47,370 nucleotides of DNA from Bacillota bacterium (GTDB taxonomy: Bacteria; Bacillota; Clostridia; Lachnospirales; Lachnospiraceae): positions 1 through 47,370 of the forward strand of contig JAEYFP010000054.1 of assembly GCA_023402845.1 (NCBI GenBank), written 5' to 3'. The notes below the pieces were generated by a model. The model saw only the letters and a program-made list of their open reading frames with translations. It did no database searches and was not told the DNA's origin. A program made the position numbers and the translations under genes. This document shows positions 31,777-40,369 of this stretch, piece after piece. Each line of letters begins with the position of its first letter. Positions within the stretch are counted from its first letter, which is position 1.

Positions 31777-32170
31777 TAGATCACAGATTTTGAATGTTTT
31801 GCTGATCGTGCTGGCAGTATTATTAGTTATAAATGTTTTTGCAACAGCAAGCGGACTTATCATTAAATTTGAAAGATATGTACCCACCGAAGAAATAATG
31901 CTTTATCATGTAAAGAACGGCGAGTATGGAAATCTGGTATGTTCCGTAAATGGTAAAAAATATTCTAATCAGGACGACTCACAAACGGACAGAGAGTTGT
32001 ATGCCGTTGCCGGTTATTTTGAAGCGGCCTCTTTATACCATGCATATCAGGAAATGGGAAATACGAAAAAGGCAGAGAAGTTTCAGAAAAAAATGGAAGA
32101 GAACAGCGTGCTGCTGGGGGAATTGAGCTTTACGAAAGAGGATATGGATAACAAACTGGAAATTCAATAG
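31766..32170 (+). CDS. Small membrane-anchored protein, third of three related genes
   Basis: 134 residues with one N-terminal membrane helix (about 9-31; VLLIVLAVLLVINVFATASGL) and a soluble tail. The tail segment EEIMLYHVKNGEYGNLVCSV resembles the EGEY and KEDY segments of the two preceding proteins, but there is no zinc ribbon. The helices near 75-110 (FEAASLYHAYQEMGNTKKAEKF) look like a tetratricopeptide-type hairpin. It overlaps the upstream gene by 11 bp and precedes the aldo/keto reductase by 30 bp. The function is unknown. Confidence 0.75.
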   Translation: MKSDRSQILNVLLIVLAVLLVINVFATASGLIIKFERYVPTEEIMLYHVKNGEYGNLVCSVNGKKYSNQDDSQTDRELYAVAGYFEAASLYHAYQEMGNTKKAEKFQKKMEENSVLLGELSFTKEDMDNKLEIQ

Positions 32171-32200
32171 AAAAAAATACAAAGAAAAGGAGCAAATATT

Positions 32201-33199
32201 ATGGCAAAGGTGTATACGGCAAATGACAGCAGATATGAAAAAATGATTTATAACCGTGTGGGGAGGAGCGGCTTAAAGTTTCCGGCAGTGTCGCTTGGGT
32301 TTTGGCATAATTTTGGGAGCAGAGACAATTATGATACGATGCGGGCAATGTGCAGAACGGCATTTGATGCAGGTATTACACAGTTTGATCTGGCTAATAA
32401 CTATGGACCGGTGTATGGTAGTGCGGAGGAAAATGCAGGGAGGATTCTGAGTGAGGATTTTAAGCCTTATCGGGACGAGCTTGTCATTACAACGAAGGCC
32501 GGGTATGACATGTGGCCGGGGCCTTATGGGGACTGGGGAAGCAAGAAATATTTGACGGCCAGTCTTGATCAAAGCTTAAAACGATTGCAGCTGAATTATG
32601 TCGATATTTTTTATCATCACAGAATGGATCCGGAAACTCCGCTTGAGGAAACGATGGAGGCGCTGGCAGGCATCGTGCACAGCGGTAAGGCGCTGTATGC
32701 GGGAATCTCCAATTATGACAAGGAGCACACGGAAGCGGCCGCGAAGCTTTTACGGGAGTTGCATTGTCCGTTTATTGTAAATCAAAGGAGTTATTCTATT
32801 TTTAACCGGACGATTGAGGAGGATGGTGTGAAAGCTTACTGCAAGGAGGCGGGTGTCGGTATTATTGCGTTCAGTCCGCTGGCACAGGGACTTTTGACGG
32901 ACAAGTATCTGCATGGGATTCCAACCGACAGCAGAATCGCAAAAGACGGCCGTTTTTTAAAGGAAGCTGCATTAACGAAGGAACGGCTTTCTCAAATTGA
33001 GGCGCTGAATGAACTGGCGGCTCAGAGAGGACAGACGCTGGCACAGATGGCATTGTCGTGGATCCTCAAGGATGATGAAGTCTGTTCAGTATTGATCGGT
33101 GCGTCCAGACCGGAGCAGATCACAGAAAACATCGGCATTGTTTCTCAAACAAAATTTTCGAAGGAAGAGCTGAAAAGGATAGACGAAATTAGTCTTTAA
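32201..33199 (+). CDS. Aldo/keto reductase (YghZ/MgrA-like)
   Basis: 332 residues, a TIM-barrel NADPH-dependent oxidoreductase. The catalytic tetrad is placed at Asp63 and Tyr68 (FDLANNYG), Lys99 (ITTKAGYD) and His140 (FYHHRMDP). The insert GPYGDWGSKKYL is characteristic of the YghZ/L-glyceraldehyde-3-phosphate reductase group, also related to Kv-beta subunits. A role in reducing methylglyoxal or short sugar aldehydes is plausible. AAAGGAG sits 8 nt before the ATG. It is either the last gene of the membrane-protein operon or independently expressed; I see no promoter in the 30-bp gap. Confidence 0.93.
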   Translation: MAKVYTANDSRYEKMIYNRVGRSGLKFPAVSLGFWHNFGSRDNYDTMRAMCRTAFDAGITQFDLANNYGPVYGSAEENAGRILSEDFKPYRDELVITTKAGYDMWPGPYGDWGSKKYLTASLDQSLKRLQLNYVDIFYHHRMDPETPLEETMEALAGIVHSGKALYAGISNYDKEHTEAAAKLLRELHCPFIVNQRSYSIFNRTIEEDGVKAYCKEAGVGIIAFSPLAQGLLTDKYLHGIPTDSRIAKDGRFLKEAALTKERLSQIEALNELAAQRGQTLAQMALSWILKDDEVCSVLIGASRPEQITENIGIVSQTKFSKEELKRIDEISL

Positions 33200-33221
33200 A
33201 ATTTGATATGATTATAATGAA

Positions 33222-33252
33222 TAAAAGCCTGTCTGCATGACAGGTTTTTTTA
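33222..33252 (+). terminator. Terminator after the aldo/keto reductase
   Basis: GCCTGTC (33227-33233) pairs with GACAGGT (33239-33245) and is followed by a seven-base T-run. Confidence 0.85.
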
Positions 33253-33298
33253 TGTTTGCAAAAGCAGAAAAAGAGTTGATAAAAAAAATCCCCTGTGC

Positions 33299-33326
33299 AG
33301 AATTTCCATGGTAGACAATAGAATTT
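33299..33326. promoter_or_regulatory. Direct repeat upstream of chvE, candidate YesN-type binding site
   Basis: AGAATTT occurs at 33299-33305 and again at 33320-33326, exactly 21 bp (two helical turns) apart on the same strand. The downstream copy is just above the -35 region. AraC-type regulators such as the one encoded at 38753 usually bind direct repeats placed this way. Confidence 0.35.
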
Positions 33327-33350
33327 TGTATGTATTTTAACTATTCGGAT

Positions 33351-33359
33351 TGCTATAAT
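33351..33359 (+). promoter_or_regulatory. Extended -10 promoter of the chvE operon
   Basis: TGCTATAAT, with TATAAT at 33354-33359. No clear -35 is present, which fits a promoter that needs an activator. Confidence 0.55.
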
Positions 33360-33416
33360 TTGTCTGTAGTTAAGGAAGGCGGATATACCGCTGATCATGA
33401 AGGAGGATATTTTAGT

Positions 33417-34601
33417 ATGAAGAAGAAATTGTTAAGCGCGTTACTCAGTGTAACAATGGTAGCAAGCCTGCTTGTCGGCTGCGGCAGCGCAGCAGCACCT
33501 GCAGCGACAGAGGCAACGGCAGAGGAACCTGCAGCAGCGGAAGAAGCTGCTCCGGCAGAAGAAGCGGCAGCAGATGAAGCAGCAGAAGCACCGGCAGCTT
33601 CAGGCGGAAATAAAGTTGCAGTAGCAATGCCTACACAGTCATCGGAAAGATGGATCAATGACGGTGCCAACATGAAGGAAAAATTAGAAGCACTCGGATA
33701 TGAAGTAGACCTTCAGTATGCAGAGGATGATGTTCAGGCTCAGGTTTCCCAGATTGAGAACATGATTGCAAGCGGTGCTAACTGCCTTGTCATCGCAGCC
33801 ATCGACTCTTCCGCACTCGTGAATGTAGAAGCGCAGGCTAAGGAAGCCGGTATTCCGATTATTGCATATGATCGTTTATTAATGGATACAGATGCTGTTT
33901 CCTATTATGCAACCTTTGATAATAAAGGTGTCGGCACAGCAATCGGTAAGTACATAGAAGAATCAAAAGATCTTGCCAATGCAGAAGCAGACGGAAAATC
34001 CTATACGATCGAGTTCTTCATGGGATCTCCTGATGATAACAATGCAGTGATGTTATACAACGGTTTGATGGAAGTACTTCAGCCGTACCTCGACAATGGC
34101 GTACTTGTTTGTGAATCCGGAAGAACCTCCTTTGATGATACCTGTATCTTAAGATGGTCTCAGGAAACAGCTCAGCAGAGTTGCGAGAATTATCTGACAG
34201 GTTTCTATGCCGACAAGAAGCTGGATATCTGTGCAACAGCATTTGATGGCTTTGCATATGGATGTAAGGCAGCTCTTGAGGGCGCCGGATATAAGGTTGG
34301 TGTTGACTGGCCGTTAATCACAGGACAGGATGCAGAGCTTATGGCAACAAAGAACATCATCAGCGGCTCCCAGACAATGTCTATCTACAAAGATACACGT
34401 CTCCTTGCTGATAAGTGCGTAACGATGGTTCAGGCAGTTTTGGAAGGTGCAGAACCTGAGATTAATGATACCGAGCAGTACAACAATGGTAAGATTACGG
34501 TTCCTTCTTACCTTTGCACACCGGTAGCTGTTGACCAGAGTAATTACAAAGAAATCATTGTTGACGGCGGATACTATACAGAAGCACAGTTAGCTGAGTA
34601 A
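33417..34601 (+). CDS. chvE: Multiple-monosaccharide ABC transporter substrate-binding lipoprotein, ChvE type
   Basis: 394 residues. The signal peptide with lipobox LLVGC (Cys22) anchors it outside the membrane. A ~45-residue Ala/Glu-rich linker follows. The sugar-binding fold (about 65-390) has the ChvE-type landmarks VAVAMPTQSSERWINDG, DRLLMDTDAVSYYATFDN and FFMGSPDDNNA. ChvE-type proteins bind arabinose, galactose, glucose and xylose. The start is ATG 33417 after AAGGAGG; a longer in-frame extension lacks a signal sequence. It is followed by a strong hairpin, then the ATPase and permease genes. A close paralogue is encoded at 37577. Confidence 0.93.
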   Translation: MKKKLLSALLSVTMVASLLVGCGSAAAPAATEATAEEPAAAEEAAPAEEAAADEAAEAPAASGGNKVAVAMPTQSSERWINDGANMKEKLEALGYEVDLQYAEDDVQAQVSQIENMIASGANCLVIAAIDSSALVNVEAQAKEAGIPIIAYDRLLMDTDAVSYYATFDNKGVGTAIGKYIEESKDLANAEADGKSYTIEFFMGSPDDNNAVMLYNGLMEVLQPYLDNGVLVCESGRTSFDDTCILRWSQETAQQSCENYLTGFYADKKLDICATAFDGFAYGCKAALEGAGYKVGVDWPLITGQDAELMATKNIISGSQTMSIYKDTRLLADKCVTMVQAVLEGAEPEINDTEQYNNGKITVPSYLCTPVAVDQSNYKEIIVDGGYYTEAQLAE

Positions 34602-34636
34602 TCGGGCTGATAACAGAATCAAAGTAAAGAAAGTAG

Positions 34637-34670
34637 GGGTGGCGGCAGGCTTGCTGCCACCCTGTTTGCT
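34637..34670 (+). terminator. Intercistronic hairpin between chvE and mmsA
   Basis: GGGTGGCGGCA (34637-34647) pairs with TGCTGCCACCC (34652-34662) with one wobble, followed by a broken T-tract. Partial termination or 3'-end protection here would leave more chvE mRNA than transporter mRNA. Confidence 0.7.
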
Positions 34671-34698
34671 TTAGAATATGAGAAAAGGAGCTGAGAAG

Positions 34699-36258
34699 AT
34701 GTCGGATTACATCTTGGAAATGAACCATATCACGAAGGAATTTTCAGGGGTCAAAGCGTTGAACGATGTAAATCTTCAGGTAAAACGCGGCGAAATTCAT
34801 GCGTTATGTGGGGAAAACGGAGCGGGGAAATCGACCCTGATGAATGTTTTATCCGGTGTATATCCCCATGGTACTTATTCGGGGGAGATTGCATATAAGG
34901 GTGAAACCTGCAGCTTTCACAGTCTGAGAGACAGTGAAGCAAAGGGAATCGTTATTATTCATCAGGAGCTGGCGCTTAGCCCATTGCTGTCTGTTGCAGA
35001 AAATGTATTTTTAGGAAACGAACAAACCTCTGCAAGAGGAGTGATTGACTGGACGAAAACGAGAAAACATGCTCAGGAAATGTTGGAAAAGGTGGGTCTG
35101 GAACATGAGGATGTCAACGCTCCTGTCAACTCACTGGGTGTTGGAAAACAACAGCTGATAGAAATTGCAAAGGCAATGGCAAAAAAAGTTGAGCTTTTGA
35201 TTTTAGATGAGCCCACAGCGGCTCTGAATGATGAAGAGAGCAAAAAACTTTTGAATATCATGCTGGAGCTGAAAAGACAAGGGATCACCTGTATTATTAT
35301 TTCCCATAAACTGAATGAGATCAATTATGTATCCGATGCGGTTACGATTATCCGTGACGGTAAAACAATTGAGACGTTGATTAAGGGTGTTGATGAATAT
35401 TCCGAAGATCGTTTCATAAAGGCTATGGTAGGACGTGAATTGACAAACCGATATCCGGTGCGCGAAGGCGTGACAATCGGAGATATCATTTTTGAGATAA
35501 AGGACTGGAACGTATACCATCCGGATGATGCGGAACGTCAGATGCTTAAAAACATTAATCTAAATGTAAAAGCCGGTGAAGTGGTCGGTCTTGCAGGGCT
35601 GATGGGGGCCGGAAGAACCGAGCTTGCCATGAGCATTTTCGGTCATAGCTATGGACAAAAAATTTCAGGAACAATTAAAATTAATGGGCAGGAGGTCACC
35701 TTAAAAACGGTTAAGGATGCGATCGACAACAAGCTTTCTTATGTATCTGAGGATCGAAAGACCTATGGATTGATTTTGATCAATGATATTAAGGAAAATA
35801 TGACTCTGGCTGCCCGCCCGAGGTTCTTTTCCAAAAATGGTGTCATTAACGGAAATGATGAGATCGTGGCCTCAGAAGAATACAAAAAGAAAATTAATGT
35901 AAAGGCTAATTCCATCAATCAGGTTGTCGGATCGTTGTCCGGCGGTAATCAGCAGAAGGTAGTTCTTGCAAAATGGATGCTGACGCAGCCGGATGTACTG
36001 ATTCTGGATGAGCCTACCCGTGGTATCGACGTAGGTGCAAAATATGAGATCTACTGCGTTATCAACGAGCTTGCAAAATCAGGGAAAGCGGTAATCGTTA
36101 TTTCCTCCGAAATGCCGGAAATCATCGGGACATGTGACAGGATCTATGTCATCAACGAAGGTGAAATTGCCGGAGAGTTAATGAAGGAGGAAGTATCACA
36201 GGAACGGATTATGCAATGTATTATGGCTCATAATAGAAAGGATGATGGAGATGAATAG
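34699..36258 (+). CDS. mmsA: Multiple-monosaccharide ABC transporter ATP-binding protein
   Basis: 519 residues with two fused ABC domains, as in AraG/MglA/GguA. Domain 1 has Walker A GENGAGKST (38-46), signature-like LGVGKQQLIEIAKAM and Walker B LLILDEPTAAL. Domain 2 has a degenerate Walker A (GLMGAGRTE) but a good signature LSGGNQQKVVLAKWM and Walker B VLILDEPTRGID. This asymmetry is normal for CUT2 sugar importers. It powers the MmsB permease with ChvE-type binding proteins. The start is ATG 34699, reading MSDYILEMNH, after AAAAGGAG; it overlaps the permease gene by 8 bp. Confidence 0.95.
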   Translation: MSDYILEMNHITKEFSGVKALNDVNLQVKRGEIHALCGENGAGKSTLMNVLSGVYPHGTYSGEIAYKGETCSFHSLRDSEAKGIVIIHQELALSPLLSVAENVFLGNEQTSARGVIDWTKTRKHAQEMLEKVGLEHEDVNAPVNSLGVGKQQLIEIAKAMAKKVELLILDEPTAALNDEESKKLLNIMLELKRQGITCIIISHKLNEINYVSDAVTIIRDGKTIETLIKGVDEYSEDRFIKAMVGRELTNRYPVREGVTIGDIIFEIKDWNVYHPDDAERQMLKNINLNVKAGEVVGLAGLMGAGRTELAMSIFGHSYGQKISGTIKINGQEVTLKTVKDAIDNKLSYVSEDRKTYGLILINDIKENMTLAARPRFFSKNGVINGNDEIVASEEYKKKINVKANSINQVVGSLSGGNQQKVVLAKWMLTQPDVLILDEPTRGIDVGAKYEIYCVINELAKSGKAVIVISSEMPEIIGTCDRIYVINEGEIAGELMKEEVSQERIMQCIMAHNRKDDGDE

Positions 36259-37420
36259 GAAAAAAGTAGTAAACCTTGACATGAAGCAATATGGAATGTT
36301 TCTTGCTCTTATTATAATTTATGTAATTTTTGCCGTATTAACAGACGGAAAAAATATGACACCGATGAATATCAATAACCTTGTCATGCAGAACGGATAT
36401 GTTGTTATACTGGCGATCGGTATGCTCCTCTGCGTACTGACCGGGAATGTTGATCTGGGCGTCGGCTCCGTCGTAGCACTGACGGGTGCGACAGCCGGTA
36501 TCATCATGATCGATTATAAGATGAATATGTGGCTGGCGATTCTGATTGCTTTGATCATCGGTCTTCTTGTCGGTATGTTTGCCGGCTTCTTTATCGCATA
36601 TCTCGGCATCCCGCCCTTTGTTGTTACGCTGGCAACGATGCTGATGGGCCGGGGCCTTACTTATACACTGTTACAGGCTCAGACAAAAGGGCCCCTTCCG
36701 GAAACCTATAACTTTATCGGTGCCGGCTTTTTGCCGACAATCAAGATTCCCTTTGCAGGAGGCACACTGGATCTGATCAGTATCGCCGTAGCAATTATCG
36801 CTTCCGTGGCACTTATCCTTTCGGAAATAAAAAACATCGCAACGAGGAAGAAATATGGCTTTGCAATTAATCCTGTATGGCAGACAGGCTTGAAGCTTGG
36901 TGTTATGCTGTTTATCATCTGGTTTTTCTTTTATAAGCTTGCACGTTATAATGGTCTGCCTTTTGTCCTCCTGATTATGGTAGTGCTGATTGGACTGTAC
37001 GGGTTCTTTACGAGTAAGACTGTAGCCGGGCGTCAGATTTATGCACTCGGAGGCAATAGAAAGGCGGCTAGCCTTTCCGGTATTAATACAGACAAAGTAT
37101 TTTTTTGGGTATATACTAACATGGGTGTTTTAAGTGCCGTAGCCGGAATTGTACTTTGCGCACGTAACGGATCTTCCACGCCTAAGGCAGGAGACGGTTT
37201 CGAGATGGATGCCATCGCATCCTGCTATATCGGCGGTGCGGCGGTGGCGGGCGGCGCCGGAACAATTGTAGGTGCCGTAGTCGGTGCGTTTGTTATGGGT
37301 ATTCTGAACAACGGAATGTCTCTGTTCGGATGGCCGACCGATATTCAGAAAATCGTAAAGGGAGCAGTCCTTTTGGGAGCGGTAACGCTCGATGTAGTTT
37401 CCAAAAGAAGAAAGGGCTGA
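36251..37420 (+). CDS. mmsB: Multiple-monosaccharide ABC transporter permease
   Basis: 389 residues with roughly ten membrane helices. The CUT2 permease landmarks are present: GMLLCVLTGNVDLGVGSVVALTG, IPPFVVTLATMLMGRG and GGAAVAGGAGTIVGAVVGA. The size and the long insert around residues 140-230 fit the GguB/MmsB type, not the shorter RbsC/AraH type. The gene overlaps mmsA. Three in-frame ATGs lie at 36242, 36245 and 36251; the last has the best spacing from AAAGG. It is the only sugar permease visible in a region that encodes four sugar-binding proteins. Confidence 0.95.
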   Translation: MNRKKVVNLDMKQYGMFLALIIIYVIFAVLTDGKNMTPMNINNLVMQNGYVVILAIGMLLCVLTGNVDLGVGSVVALTGATAGIIMIDYKMNMWLAILIALIIGLLVGMFAGFFIAYLGIPPFVVTLATMLMGRGLTYTLLQAQTKGPLPETYNFIGAGFLPTIKIPFAGGTLDLISIAVAIIASVALILSEIKNIATRKKYGFAINPVWQTGLKLGVMLFIIWFFFYKLARYNGLPFVLLIMVVLIGLYGFFTSKTVAGRQIYALGGNRKAASLSGINTDKVFFWVYTNMGVLSAVAGIVLCARNGSSTPKAGDGFEMDAIASCYIGGAAVAGGAGTIVGAVVGAFVMGILNNGMSLFGWPTDIQKIVKGAVLLGAVTLDVVSKRRKG

Positions 37421-37445
37421 TTAAAATAAGATTATATTGTTATCT

Positions 37446-37476
37446 GGGCTGCCGGGCGTGATTCGTCTGGCAGCCC
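37446..37476 (+). terminator. Strong hairpin after mmsB
   Basis: GGGCTGCCGGGCG (37446-37458) pairs with CGTCTGGCAGCCC (37464-37476), allowing one wobble. It lacks a T-run (AAACG follows), so it may protect or pause RNA, not terminate it. Confidence 0.5.
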
Positions 37477-37505
37477 AAACGTATTTGTGATAAAATATTC
37501 GAAAA

Positions 37506-37530
37506 GGGCAGAGTTTTTGAGCCTCTGCCC
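37506..37530 (+). other. Second hairpin in the mmsB downstream gap
   Basis: GGGCAGAG (37506-37513) and CTCTGCCC (37523-37530) form a perfect 8-bp stem with a 9-nt loop. No T-run follows, and the next gene starts 47 bp later. With the hairpin at 37446 it likely tunes expression between the transporter and the sensory genes. Confidence 0.5.
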
Positions 37531-37576
37531 GTAGGTCGGAACAAAATACAGTGTACATTGAGGGAGGGAAGGCGTT

Positions 37577-38728
37577 TTGAAACGGATTATGATTTTTGTA
37601 ATGATGGCAATCTGCACGGGCTTGCTGACAGGCTGTAATGCCGTTTCACCCGCGCCCCTGTCGTCGGAGGACTATACTGAGGAGGATTATCTGGAAAATT
37701 TACAGGAAATCGAAAAACAGGAGCAGCCTGCGGGTACAAAAAGAGTCGGAGTTGCAATGCCCACCCGTTCCTCTGAGAGATGGATCAATGACGGGATTAA
37801 TATGAAGGCGAAGTTGGAGGCTCTTGGCTATGAGGTTGATCTGCAATATGCCGACGATGACATCGAGCTTCAGGTTTCCCAAATAGAAAATATGATCAAA
37901 AACGGTGCTAATTGTCTTGTCGTTTCGTCCATTGACTCCACTCAGCTTACAGGAATCCTGGGTCAGGCAAAGCTGAACGGAATTCCGGTGATTGCGTATG
38001 ATCGACTTTTGATGGATACAGATGCTGTTTCCTATTATGCAACTTTTGATAATCAGGCAATCGGCATTTTGATCGGCCGGTATATTATTGATAAAAAGAA
38101 TTTAGAGGCTGCCAGACAACAGGGGAAAAGCTATACAATTGAGTTTTTTATGGGATCTCCCGATGACAACAATGCGCTGTTCCTCTACAACGGGATGATG
38201 GGGGTGCTGCAGCCCTATCTGCTGGATGGTACATTAGTCTGTAAATCGGGTCAAACCTTGTTTGAGGAGACCTGTATCCTCCGGTGGCTTGAAGACAGTG
38301 CAAAGCAGCGTTGCACAGAGCTGCTCACAGAATATTATCAAGAGGAGACATTGGATATTGCATGCTCTGCGTTTGACGGATTTGCCTATGGCATTCTGGA
38401 TGCCTGTTTGGAAAACGGCTATACGCAGGAAAATTGGCCGCTCATCACGGGACAGGATGCGGAAATGCCTGCAGTCCGAAATATCGTGGAAGGAAATCAG
38501 AGCATGACGATCTATAAGGATACGCGGGTGCTTGCATCGAAGTGTGTAACAATGGTGCAGGCAGTTTTGGAAAATGCCGAGCCGGAAATCAATGACATGG
38601 GAACCTATAACAACAATGTGCTGACGGTACCCTCCTATTTATGTGTGGCGGTTGTGGTGGACAAGGATAATTACGAAGAAACGCTGATCGAAGGAGGATA
38701 TTACACGAAGGAACAGCTTTTCAGATAA
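37577..38728 (+). CDS. Second ChvE-like sugar-binding lipoprotein, linked to the two-component system
   Basis: 383 residues with lipobox LLTGC (Cys20), a short acidic linker and a sugar-binding domain very close to ChvE at 33417. Landmarks VAMPTRSSERWINDG, DRLLMDTDAVSYYATFDN and FFMGSPDDNNA are shared, and about two thirds of positions look identical by eye. A 32-base stretch (33882-33913 and 38012-38043) is identical at DNA level. The start appears to be TTG 37577, after GGGAGGGAAGG, because it gives MKRIMIFVMMA and a full signal peptide; the next ATG (37589) would shorten it. It precedes a YesN/LytS pair and so may be a sensing subunit more than a transport one. Confidence 0.88.
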   Translation: MKRIMIFVMMAICTGLLTGCNAVSPAPLSSEDYTEEDYLENLQEIEKQEQPAGTKRVGVAMPTRSSERWINDGINMKAKLEALGYEVDLQYADDDIELQVSQIENMIKNGANCLVVSSIDSTQLTGILGQAKLNGIPVIAYDRLLMDTDAVSYYATFDNQAIGILIGRYIIDKKNLEAARQQGKSYTIEFFMGSPDDNNALFLYNGMMGVLQPYLLDGTLVCKSGQTLFEETCILRWLEDSAKQRCTELLTEYYQEETLDIACSAFDGFAYGILDACLENGYTQENWPLITGQDAEMPAVRNIVEGNQSMTIYKDTRVLASKCVTMVQAVLENAEPEINDMGTYNNNVLTVPSYLCVAVVVDKDNYEETLIEGGYYTKEQLFR

Positions 38729-38752
38729 AGGTATTTGGGAGGTTACGCGGAT

Positions 38753-40369
38753 ATGAATGATTATAAGGTGATGCTTGTGGATGACGAGGAGGAGGTACGT
38801 CAGGCCATCGCAAGACGAGTAGATTGGGAGTCAATCGGATTTCAGGTCGTCGCTTCCGCCGAAAACGGGGAGGAGGCACTGGAAAAAGCAGAACAGTATT
38901 TACCTGATGTCGTTCTGTCGGATATTCATATGCCGTTTATGGATGGTCTGACCTTTTGCAAGAAGCTTAAGGAGCAGCTGCCGGGCACGAGGATTGTCAT
39001 CTTTTCCGGTTATGATGAATTTGAGTATGCAAAAGAGGCAATCAAGCTGGAGGCTGAGGAATATATTTTAAAACCGATTGATGCCGGCGAATTAAAAGAG
39101 GTTTTTATTCGCATTAAGAGCCGCCTTGATGAAGAGCTTGACAAAAGAAGGAATATCGAACGCCTTGAGAATTATTATGAAGAGAGCCTTCCCGTCCTGC
39201 AGGAGCAGTTTCTGATTGGAATTTTAGAGGGCAGAATATCGGGAGAGGAGATCGTCAGGTATCAGCAGGATTACAAATTTATTATTAACGCAGCGTTTTA
39301 TGCGGTAGGAGTGCTTCGGGCGGACTATACGGAGAGCGCGCCGGGAAGCGGAAATTTAAACAGCCGCCTGCTCTCTGTTTCCTTAAAACAGCTTGCCGAT
39401 GAAACACTTGATAAGATGATTGAATATAAGAGCATCAATTATCTTGGCACGATCGTTGTTGTCGCATTGCTAAAAAATACTGCGGGTCACAAGCAGTTTA
39501 TCACTGTAATGGATCAGGTCTGCAAAATGTCACAGAAAATGTTTGGTATCAATACAACGGCAGGCATCGGAAAGACCTATGGTGTGCTGAAGGATATTTC
39601 CTATTCGTTTACGGAAGCGAAGGATGCGGCTTCTTACCGGATTATGTTTGAGATGAATCAGGCGATTTATATTCAGGATGTAGAGCCTGGATCGGATGAC
39701 AACTATTTTATGGATGAAAAGCAGATCCAGCAAATTATCCGTGAAATCAAGGTCGGTTCAAAGGAGAATTTAGAGAAAGCTGTTGCGATTCTGATTAAGC
39801 GGATGAAAAACTCAACGATCACGCTCGCACAGCTTCAGTTATTCTTTGCCGAAATTCTAGTGGAAATTATGCGGCTTGCACGTGGATATCAGTTGAGCAA
39901 AGGGCAGATGAATCTGGTTGACATTGATATTTATAATGAAATTAAAAAATTTGGTTCTCTGGATGCGCTTGGAAGCTGGCTGCTTGAAATCTGTATGCAG
40001 CTTCGGAACAGCATTCGCAGAGAACGGACGGATACGGCGAAGCTGCTGACAGAAAAGGCAAAACAGTATATCGCCGATAATTACAAGGATTCCACACTGT
40101 CCGTAGATCGGGTGTGCGGGTGTTTAAATGTCAGTGCAACCTATTTTTCTGCGGTCTTTAAAAAAGAAACGGGGATGAGTTTTGTCGTTTACCTGACACA
40201 GGTACGGATGGAGCAAGCACTGAACCTGCTCAATACGACAGAAGAAAAAAGTTATATCATTGCGGGAATGGTCGGTTATGAAGAACCGAATTATTTCAGT
40301 TATGTATTTAAAAAGCAATACGGCGTATCGCCGTCCAAATACCGGCAAAAGCAGGAAACGGCAGAATGA
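38753..40369 (+). CDS. YesN-type response regulator with AraC DNA-binding domain
   Basis: 538 residues. The receiver domain (1-120) has acidic residues at 10-12, phospho-acceptor Asp57 (VVLSDIHMPFMDG) and Lys in LKPID. A ~300-residue middle region has no recognised catalytic motif. The C-terminal AraC double HTH (about 430-535) reads LSVDRVCGCLNVSATYFSAVFKK, then IIAGMVGYEEPNYFSYVFKK. Such regulators activate transport genes after phosphorylation by a LytS/YesM-type kinase. ATG 38753 follows GGGAGG by 10 nt. Its stop overlaps the kinase start (ATGA). Confidence 0.94.
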   Translation: MNDYKVMLVDDEEEVRQAIARRVDWESIGFQVVASAENGEEALEKAEQYLPDVVLSDIHMPFMDGLTFCKKLKEQLPGTRIVIFSGYDEFEYAKEAIKLEAEEYILKPIDAGELKEVFIRIKSRLDEELDKRRNIERLENYYEESLPVLQEQFLIGILEGRISGEEIVRYQQDYKFIINAAFYAVGVLRADYTESAPGSGNLNSRLLSVSLKQLADETLDKMIEYKSINYLGTIVVVALLKNTAGHKQFITVMDQVCKMSQKMFGINTTAGIGKTYGVLKDISYSFTEAKDAASYRIMFEMNQAIYIQDVEPGSDDNYFMDEKQIQQIIREIKVGSKENLEKAVAILIKRMKNSTITLAQLQLFFAEILVEIMRLARGYQLSKGQMNLVDIDIYNEIKKFGSLDALGSWLLEICMQLRNSIRRERTDTAKLLTEKAKQYIADNYKDSTLSVDRVCGCLNVSATYFSAVFKKETGMSFVVYLTQVRMEQALNLLNTTEEKSYIIAGMVGYEEPNYFSYVFKKQYGVSPSKYRQKQETAE

